Shown: positions 5,832 through 10,688 of the stretch, piece by piece
How the letters are laid out: each line of letters begins with the position of its first letter
Position numbering within the stretch: position 1 is the first letter of the stretch
NCBI GenBank assembly: GCA_964354135.1
Contig: CAYGZA010000240.1
Coordinates: forward strand, 1 to 10,688
Source: CAYGZA01 sp964354135
GTDB lineage: Bacteria; Planctomycetota; Planctomycetia; Pirellulales; Thermoguttaceae
DNA length: 10,688 nucleotides
Direction: 5' to 3'
The notes under the pieces: model-generated
What the model was told of the DNA's origin: nothing
Databases searched by the model: none
Seen by the model: the letters and a program-made list of their open reading frames with translations, nothing else
Program-made: the position numbers and the translations under genes

Positions 5832-6714
5832 CCTCCAAGCTATCCGGCTGCTTCTTCCGCTTGGGCCGTCGCCGCTTATCAACCTTCACGTCCAGACCCT
5901 TCTTGTGCGCCTGTTCCGCCTGTTGCAACCGGGCTAATTCTCGGGCAATCGCCAATTCCTTCCACGCAGCCGTAGCAACCACCGTTGAGGGCCGACACCC
6001 CAACCTCTCCGCAAACTGGTAACAGGTCCACACGTGCGTGGTCGAGTCTTTAATCAAGTCGATCATCCGCGCCGCCACGGTCGCCTTGGGATGCCTCTTA
6101 CCGTTGCCGTCTTCCTGCACGGCCGCCGGCCTCAGTTCCGCCGGCTGGCTCGGCTTGGCGCCCGCCGACTCGGATTCCACTGTGATGGCGTCTTCGCTCG
6201 CCGGTTGGGCCGGCTCCCCTTCGGGCTCGGGCTTTCTCGGGATCTGCATCCAGGCGCGGCCTTCCGCGTAAGCCTGACGGACGCGGTAAGTCAGGTCCCC
6301 GACACTTCCGATAGGAAAGTGCTCAGCGCTGCCCTGCGGCGGGCGGATGAGACACCTTGCCTGGGAACGCAATCGCTCGGGGAGTCGTTCCGCTTCTCCC
6401 CGCAGCCACTCCAAAAGCAGCCGTTCATCTTCCTCGGTCCATGCCCCAGCCTGGTCGAATTCGCCGGTGGCCCCGAACCGTTCGCGTTGGAACTCGGCGG
6501 CTCGCTCCTCAAACGCAAGCACTTGGTCCACCACGATGCCAAGAGAACGGAAGGCATCGCTAACCTTGGGATGAGAACCCATGCCGTCAAAGCCCCGTGC
6601 CCGTATGTCGGCGTCGATGTCCCGGGCAAAACCCGCCAGCCCCATGTGGAACTTTGCGACTGCCTGGCCGAAACAGACTCCCCGGGCCTGCCCGTCGAAC
6701 GGATGAGAAGCCAT
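5827..6714 (-). CDS. Hypothetical 295-aa protein with C-terminal helix-turn-helix
   Basis: Function unknown. The N-terminal half (1-160) is helical and charged, with no motif I recognise (GFDGMGSHPKVSDAF, then FEERAAEFQRERFG and ERLLLEWLRGEAERLPERL). Residues 160-205 form a Pro/Glu/Ala-rich linker. Residues about 212-253 look like a helix-turn-helix (AARMIDLIKD, FAERLGCRPSTVVATAAWKEL), resembling HTH modules I have seen in planctomycete proteins. The C-terminus (271-289) is strongly basic (RRRPKRKKQP) and suits DNA contact. The start at 6714 has AGGAG 7 nt upstream. The gene is probably the first of the element and lies across a hairpin from the primase operon. It may regulate that operon or bind the nearby direct repeats; this is inference. 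Confidence 0.75.
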   Translation of the reverse strand: MASHPFDGQARGVCFGQAVAKFHMGLAGFARDIDADIRARGFDGMGSHPKVSDAFRSLGIVVDQVLAFEERAAEFQRERFGATGEFDQAGAWTEEDERLLLEWLRGEAERLPERLRSQARCLIRPPQGSAEHFPIGSVGDLTYRVRQAYAEGRAWMQIPRKPEPEGEPAQPASEDAITVESESAGAKPSQPAELRPAAVQEDGNGKRHPKATVAARMIDLIKDSTTHVWTCYQFAERLGCRPSTVVATAAWKELAIARELARLQQAEQAHKKGLDVKVDKRRRPKRKKQPDSLED

Positions 6715-7084
6715 ATCCTGTCTCCTGTCGGGCCGAACCCGGCGCGGGTCCGCGGAGACAGGCTAGCGAACGCCGCGACGGGTCCGTTTTAGCCGCCGGC
6801 TTGCGCGCGCCGACGGCCACCCGGAGTATTGTACGCGCTACGGCTACCGGCATTTCTTCGCAACCGCCTAACCCAATCGGGGCCCCTCTACTGAGACTAT
6901 TTTGCCAAAATCTTCATTTTCCTTGTCAGGAATCGGGGGTCAGCGGGCATTAACATGTGAGGTAATGGGGCGCGCCGCTCGTACCCTTGTCGGGCATAAG
7001 CGGAACCGGGAGGTTGAAAGGGGGTGGACTATGGCAGGGATGACTCACGGCGGTAAAGCTCCAAACCACACAGGGGGACCCACT
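6715..7084. other. 370-base divergent intergenic region
   Basis: Lies between the minus-strand 295-aa gene and the plus-strand HAF-repeat gene. It holds a minus-strand TACAAT at 6833-6828 without a good -35 partner, a GC-rich hairpin ACCCG-GCG-CGGGT (6737-6749), and a perfect AT-rich palindrome ATTTTG-C-CAAAAT (6899-6911). Promoters for both genes probably lie here, but I cannot place them securely. This is also the likeliest place for the right boundary of the integrated element; no attachment repeat could be proved. Confidence 0.5.
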
Positions 7085-8209
7085 ATGAGGCGGTACTTGA
7101 CTTGCGCGTGCGTGCTGCTTGTGACTCTCTGCAATCTCCCGCAGTTACAGGCAGGGGTATCCCTCACCGGCCTGGGATATCTCCCTGGCGGGAGCCGCGA
7201 CAGTTGGGCAAAGGGTGTCTCTGCCGACGGCAGCGTGATCGTGGGCTGGAGCTTGAACGCCAATGGGACAAACGAGGCTTTCCGTTGGACGCGAGCGACT
7301 GGCATGGTCGGCCTTGGCCTAGGAGCGGGGGGCCGGCCCAGTGATGCGTACGATGTTTCCTCGGATGGTTTGGTGGTGGTTGGCGCGGTCCAACAAGCGG
7401 CAGGTACGGCCGCTTTTCGTTGGACTCAAGGTACCGGTATGGTCACGCTACCTGGACTTGGTGGAGGCGAAGCGCTGGCAAATGCCGTATCCGCTGACGG
7501 TTCTATTGCGGTCGGCCATGTCGGCAACCGAGCCAGTCTCTGGAGGCCCAATCTGGAACTCCTCGGAGGGCCCATGTACGGCGATGATGCCTTCGGCGTC
7601 TCGGCAGATGGGTCAGTCGTCGTCGGTAGTGTCCCAACCGCCCGAGTCAATGAGGCAGTCCAGTGGCGCGATGGGACTTTTTCGAGACTAGGGTATTTGC
7701 CTGGGGGAAGCGCCTACGGCAGTGCAAACGACGTTTCCCATGACGGTCGGGTCATAGTCGGCTACAGCCACTCACAGGAAGGCATCGAAGCTTTTCGATG
7801 GACGGAAGCAACGGGGATGGTTGGCCTTGGCGACCTGCCTGGCGGGCATGTCTACGGCTCCGCAACTGCCGTCTCTGCCGACGGTTCGATTGTCGTCGGA
7901 AACTCGCAGGTGGCCTATTCCAGGCAAGAAGCCTTCATTTGGGACCAGGCAAATGGTATGCGAAGCTTGACAGACGTACTGACAGGTGCTGGCGTCAATC
8001 TGGACGATTGGGTTGATCTTCATGCGTATGGAATCTCGGACGATGGACGCACGATTGTGGGCTACGGCCTACGTCCATCCAACCGGCATGAAGCTTGGGT
8101 AGCGACAATTGAACCCATCCCAGAGCCCGCCTCCTTGCTTGTTTGGTCGCTCCTGGGGGCCTCGGGCGTCGGTATCGGCTGGTGGCGGCGGAGACGGCAG
8201 GCTGCGTAG
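7085..8209 (+). CDS. Exported HAF-repeat protein with PEP-CTERM sorting signal
   Basis: A 374-aa exported protein. The N-terminus MRRYLTCACVLLVTLCNLP is a signal peptide, with likely cleavage near LQA. The body is seven repeats of about 40-50 residues of the HAF extracellular-repeat type, each centred on a core such as VSADGSVIVGW, VSSDGLVVVG or VSHDGRVIVGY, followed by AFRWT-GMV-LG-LPGG, suggesting a beta-propeller-like fold. The C-terminus has the PEP-CTERM motif (PEPASLLVW), a hydrophobic segment, and the basic tail WWRRRRQAA, which an exosortase would process in the membrane; no exosortase is present here. The ATG at 7085 is chosen because the signal peptide starts there and AGGGGGA precedes it; the open frame back to 6902 is non-coding. 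Substrate and role are unknown. It is probably a host gene rather than part of the element. Confidence 0.92.
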   Translation: MRRYLTCACVLLVTLCNLPQLQAGVSLTGLGYLPGGSRDSWAKGVSADGSVIVGWSLNANGTNEAFRWTRATGMVGLGLGAGGRPSDAYDVSSDGLVVVGAVQQAAGTAAFRWTQGTGMVTLPGLGGGEALANAVSADGSIAVGHVGNRASLWRPNLELLGGPMYGDDAFGVSADGSVVVGSVPTARVNEAVQWRDGTFSRLGYLPGGSAYGSANDVSHDGRVIVGYSHSQEGIEAFRWTEATGMVGLGDLPGGHVYGSATAVSADGSIVVGNSQVAYSRQEAFIWDQANGMRSLTDVLTGAGVNLDDWVDLHAYGISDDGRTIVGYGLRPSNRHEAWVATIEPIPEPASLLVWSLLGASGVGIGWWRRRRQAA

Positions 8210-8238
8210 CGCCAAGAAGCGAACCGTCGGAGTTCACG

Positions 8239-8258
8239 CCCGCGTCACCCGGCGCGGG
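8239..8258 (+). terminator. Possible terminator after the HAF-repeat gene
   Basis: CCCGCG (8239-8244) and CGCGGG (8253-8258) can form a GC-rich stem with an 8-nt loop, followed by TTCTCTC. It is 30 bp beyond the HAF-repeat stop and before the next promoter-like element. The T-run is imperfect. Confidence 0.4.
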
Positions 8259-8292
8259 TTCTCTCATGCTGTCGTGCCCAGCCCCGCCCACG

Positions 8293-8301
8293 TGGTACAA
8301 T
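8293..8301 (+). promoter_or_regulatory. Extended -10 element for zinc-ribbon gene
   Basis: TGGTACAAT (8293-8301) matches an extended -10 box (TGn plus TACAAT, one mismatch from TATAAT). No good -35 hexamer is seen 16-18 nt upstream, as extended -10 promoters tolerate. Initiation near 8307 would give a leader of about 13 nt including the GGAGAGGG ribosome site. Confidence 0.4.
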
Positions 8302-8319
8302 CAGCGGAGAGGGCCTGCC

Positions 8320-8721
8320 ATGACCGCCGCTGCCCAAGCCGGCGCCACGAGAATCTGTTCGACCTGTGGGGAGCGGTATCCGGTCCAGGCGTTCCGCTTC
8401 CGCGATCGGCAGACCGGCCGGCGGCATTGTATCTGTCGGCAGTGCTGGGCGGGGTATATGGCCGGCTGGCAACGAAAACGGCGCGAAGCTGATCTCCACC
8501 AACTCATCCGAGGCTTGGCATCGGCGACACCTGAGCAGCTTCTTGGCCTGGTGACTCGCGCGTCGCGTCGCTTTCACGGTGCGAGGCGCGCGGCCCAACT
8601 GTTGGGGAACCACATCCGCGAGATTGGGGAAAGTCGGCCAGGTGGCAGGAGCGCGATCCAGGCGTGCAGGGCTATGGCCAACCTTGACCTGATCGCCGAA
8701 GCGTGCAGGACTGTACAGTAA
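8320..8721 (+). CDS. Zinc-ribbon domain protein, 133 aa
   Basis: Small protein with an N-terminal zinc ribbon: Cys13-x2-Cys16 (ICSTCGERYPVQAF) and Cys39-x2-Cys42 (HCICRQCW), followed by GYMAGWQRKRRE. This resembles the ribbon found before phage HNH or endonuclease VII-like nucleases, but no nuclease motif follows. The remaining 75 residues are helical (LHQLIRGLASATPEQLLGLV, then RRAAQLLGNHIREIG) without a recognised domain. The start at 8320 is set by GGAGAGGG about 6 nt upstream; the frame is open further upstream across the HAF-repeat gene's end, but that part is shadow. Likely nucleic-acid binding; function unknown. It stands alone on the plus strand. Confidence 0.75.
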   Translation: MTAAAQAGATRICSTCGERYPVQAFRFRDRQTGRRHCICRQCWAGYMAGWQRKRREADLHQLIRGLASATPEQLLGLVTRASRRFHGARRAAQLLGNHIREIGESRPGGRSAIQACRAMANLDLIAEACRTVQ

Positions 8722-9042
8722 GCCCGGACCGGCCGCGATTCTGTGCATCCCGTTTCACCTGTTGCCATTGCGACGCCCGGGGCGGAACCGAGGTTACCCT
8801 CCCCCTCGGCTCACTTTCCCACGGTGGGAGGTCCTATTCCCCCCTTCTAGTGAAACCACCTGGAGCGATCTTTCTCAGGTGGCTGCTAGACCGTCTTGTC
8901 TCGAAAAGGCATCCCCACCTCCTTATTCCCGGCCAGGATTTCCACCGGACTCGCCGGCCCTTATGATGGGGGGCGGCCCAGAGCGTCCGCTGACCGGTGG
9001 GATCTTTCTGCGCGGATGCCAACGCGCCCAGAGGGTCGTCCT
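8722..9042 (+). other. Intergenic region before the methyltransferase gene
   Basis: 321 bases without a supported gene; the short open frames here lack ribosome sites and domains. It contains an inverted repeat CCACCTG (8856-8862) / CAGGTGG (8876-8882) and the promoter-like pair noted separately. The junction may mark the start of a separate defence locus. Confidence 0.5.
8939..8967 (+). promoter_or_regulatory. Candidate promoter for the large methyltransferase gene
   Basis: TTTCCA (8939-8944, 4 of 6 consensus bases) and TATGAT (8962-8967, 5 of 6) are separated by 17 nt. Initiation near 8974 would leave a leader of about 70 nt before the ATG at 9043. It is the best pair in this intergenic region. 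Confidence 0.4.
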
Positions 9043-10688
9043 ATGGACTCCAAGACTTTCCTGGCCGACCTGGAACTGCGACCGCTGACCCTGGCGGACC
9101 ATGCTGCGCATGGTGCCCCCGGCTCGCTGGAACCGCTCGGGCTGATGATTGGCCCCGGCTCCGGCGGGCTGGAGGTCGTCGTCGCCCGCAGCGAACGGAA
9201 GCCCACCCAGGATGCGCTACGCACTGCGTGGAAGAACCGCCAAGGCGGTCGGGCGACTCCGGTTTTGCTGGTCGCCCTCCACGGCGACCGGGCGGCCCTG
9301 TGCGGCCCTGCGGGCGAAATCCCGCCGGTATTCCTGGACCTGGACATGGGGCAGGTGGAGCGCATCTGCCGCACCGCCCTGGCCGAACCCAATCGCCATG
9401 CGGCGACCCGCTTCCTCTGGTCGGTGTTGCCCGAGGTCGAATCGCAAATCCCCGGCTTGAAGAATCAGGGACTTTTCGCCATGCACGAATTGGAGAAGGG
9501 CGTCCCGCAGCGTTCCGACTGGTCGCAGGCCCAGCAACAGGCCAAGCACCTGCTCGACAAGCGCGGTCGCGACCTGTTGGCCGGGCTTGGCTTCCAGGTA
9601 TCCGACACGAATCAGCAGTACGCCATCCTCCGTTGCGGCCAGACCAAGATGGCGGTGGCCGTTTTCCTGGACCGAAGCGAAGCCTGCGACATCGCCTCCG
9701 ACCGCTTCGGCGGCATGACGCCCGTGCAATACGCTCTTGCCAAGGCCGATGAGGAGAACTTGGATTACGTGCTGGTGGACCACGGCTCGTCGCTGCGGAT
9801 TCACACCGCTGCGGGCAAGGGGGTGGGCCGCCGGGGGCGAACCGAGACCTTCGTGGAAATCCACCTCGGCCTGCTGCCCAGCGACCGCGCGGGCTACCTG
9901 TGGCTGCTCTTCTCGGGGCCGGCGCTCTCCAAAGACGGCGCGTTTTCCCGAATCCTTGACGCATCGCAGGACTACGCCTCTTACTTGGGTTCCCGGCTGC
10001 GCGACCGCATCTACGATTTCGTGGTCCCGCGGCTGGCGATCGCCATTGCCAAGGCCCGCAAGCTGAAGACGCCGACCGCGCAAGACCTGAAGCTGACCTA
10101 CGAGATGGCGCTCTTGGCTTTGTTCCGGCTGCTGTTCATTGCCTACGCCGAAGACAAGGATTTGCTGCCCTGCCGCACCAACGAGCGCTACCGGGATCGG
10201 TCGCTGAAGAAGAAGGCCCGCGAAATGGCGGCGCTGCGCCAACAGGGCACGCCGACCTTCGACGACAGCACCAGCCATTGGGACGAAGTGGTCCGCCTGT
10301 TCCAAGTCGTGAACACGGGCAAGCCCAAGGAGTGGGGCGTGCCGACTTACAATGGCGGCTTGTTCTCGGAAGAGTCGGATGTGTCACCGGCCGGCTTTCT
10401 ATTGGCCGACATCAGCCTGCCCAACAAGGATTTCGGCCATGTGTTGTGCGACCTGCTGGTCGATCCGATCCCTGAAGGCGAGGGCGTCTTTGGGCCGGTC
10501 GATTTCCGCAGTCTTGGCGTGCGCGACTTTGGTACGATCTACGAAGGACTATTGGAGAGCGAGCTTTCGGTCGCCGAGGAAGACCTCGCCTTGGACAAGG
10601 AAGGCCAGTATGTCCCGGCGGGCAAGAAGGAACCCAAGGTCCACCAGGGCCACATCTACCTGCACAATGCCGGCGGCGCGCGTAAGGC
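9043..10688 (+). CDS. Large adenine DNA methyltransferase/restriction protein, N-terminal part
   Basis: Partial: 548 codons are open to the right edge with no stop. The sequence fits the pre-catalytic region of the large Eco57I/PglX-like class, proteins usually over 1,000 aa with an N6-adenine methyltransferase core used in type IIG restriction, BREX or DISARM defence. Seen: LFRLLFIAYAEDKDLLP (about 360-376), YNGGLF (436-441), and VDFRSLGVRDFGTIYEGLLE (486-505), the signature that in relatives comes shortly before the methyltransferase domain. The final visible residues (HNAGGARK) sit where relatives continue into a TGSYYTP-like SAM motif, which is beyond the edge, as is NPP(Y/F). The first 230 residues are not recognised; a nuclease or DNA-binding domain is possible. 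The start at 9043 has AGAGGG 7 nt upstream; an in-frame ATG at 9016 has no good ribosome site. Which defence system it belongs to cannot be decided here. Confidence 0.78.
   Translation, partial: MDSKTFLADLELRPLTLADHAAHGAPGSLEPLGLMIGPGSGGLEVVVARSERKPTQDALRTAWKNRQGGRATPVLLVALHGDRAALCGPAGEIPPVFLDLDMGQVERICRTALAEPNRHAATRFLWSVLPEVESQIPGLKNQGLFAMHELEKGVPQRSDWSQAQQQAKHLLDKRGRDLLAGLGFQVSDTNQQYAILRCGQTKMAVAVFLDRSEACDIASDRFGGMTPVQYALAKADEENLDYVLVDHGSSLRIHTAAGKGVGRRGRTETFVEIHLGLLPSDRAGYLWLLFSGPALSKDGAFSRILDASQDYASYLGSRLRDRIYDFVVPRLAIAIAKARKLKTPTAQDLKLTYEMALLALFRLLFIAYAEDKDLLPCRTNERYRDRSLKKKAREMAALRQQGTPTFDDSTSHWDEVVRLFQVVNTGKPKEWGVPTYNGGLFSEESDVSPAGFLLADISLPNKDFGHVLCDLLVDPIPEGEGVFGPVDFRSLGVRDFGTIYEGLLESELSVAEEDLALDKEGQYVPAGKKEPKVHQGHIYLHNAGGARK

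Noticed and set aside
6034..6792. A 252-codon plus-strand open frame.
   Set aside because: It is antisense to the 295-aa gene, which has the better ribosome site and a recognisable HTH.
6899..6911. AT-rich palindrome ATTTTG-C-CAAAAT as an operator.
   Set aside because: A single short palindrome about 170 bp from the start codon, with no associated promoter pair; too weak to claim.
6902..7084. An N-terminal extension of the HAF-repeat protein.
   Set aside because: A signal peptide begins exactly at 7085 with a ribosome site; the extension would bury it and begins with TTG.
15..8251. CCGCGTCACCCG occurs at 15-26 and 8240-8251 and might be an attachment-site core.
   Set aside because: A few 12-nt matches are expected by chance in 10 kb of GC-rich sequence; flanks do not match and neither copy lies at a tRNA or clear boundary.
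9217..10305. A 362-codon open frame on the minus strand.
   Set aside because: It lies wholly opposite the methyltransferase-type gene, has Arg/Gly/Val-rich composition typical of antisense frames in GC-rich DNA, and shows no domain.
1..10688. CRISPR array, tRNA or rRNA genes.
   Set aside because: No regularly spaced repeats, cloverleaf-like segments or rRNA-like sequence were seen on either strand.

Overview
The window is GC-rich, densely packed bacterial DNA. It most likely comes from a Planctomycetota chromosome. The reasons are a PEP-CTERM-anchored HAF-repeat exported protein, an AEP-type primase fused to a DUF3987 helicase-like domain, and short zinc-ribbon and XRE proteins of a style I associate with planctomycete integrated elements. 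The phylum is an inference from protein style; there is no rRNA or tRNA here to confirm it.

Positions 1-6714 hold ten genes, all on the minus strand, so they are read from right to left. In reading order they are: a 295-aa protein with a C-terminal helix-turn-helix, a 62-aa protein, an excisionase-like HTH protein, an 860-aa primase/DUF3987 protein, a 110-aa zinc-ribbon protein, a 60-aa Pro/Trp-rich protein, an 89-aa acidic protein, a phage-type N6-adenine methyltransferase with a C-terminal zinc finger, a small XRE-type regulator, and a tyrosine integrase. From the 62-aa gene onward the genes overlap or nearly touch: overlaps of 11, 4, 13 and 25 bp, then gaps of 3 and 34 nt. The methyltransferase and XRE reading frames also overlap if the XRE gene starts at 1178. 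The XRE and integrase genes are 1 nt apart. Together they look like the replication, modification and integration module of a small integrative element, either satellite-like or prophage-derived. No capsid, terminase or conjugation gene is visible. The integrase frame stops just after the catalytic Arg/Lys region, beside a perfect 10-bp inverted repeat, so the recombinase lacks its His-x-x-Arg and Tyr in this frame.

A near-consensus sigma70-type promoter lies in front of the XRE regulator and could give a leaderless transcript of regulator plus integrase. A 10-bp-stem hairpin at 5746-5778 separates the 295-aa gene from the operon behind it. A pair of 12-bp direct repeats exactly 21 bp apart spans the 3' end of the 295-aa gene.

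Positions 6715-8209 contain a 370-base intergenic stretch and then, on the plus strand, a secreted HAF-repeat protein with a PEP-CTERM sorting signal. After it come a possible terminator and a plus-strand 133-aa zinc-ribbon protein (8320-8721) with an extended -10-like element just upstream.

Positions 8722-9042 are non-coding, with a small inverted repeat and a plausible promoter. From 9043 to the right edge runs the first 548 codons of a large plus-strand protein. It matches the pre-catalytic part of the very large adenine DNA methyltransferase/restriction family (type IIG, PglX or DrmMI-like). The window therefore probably enters a defence locus, but the catalytic motifs and partner genes lie beyond the edge.
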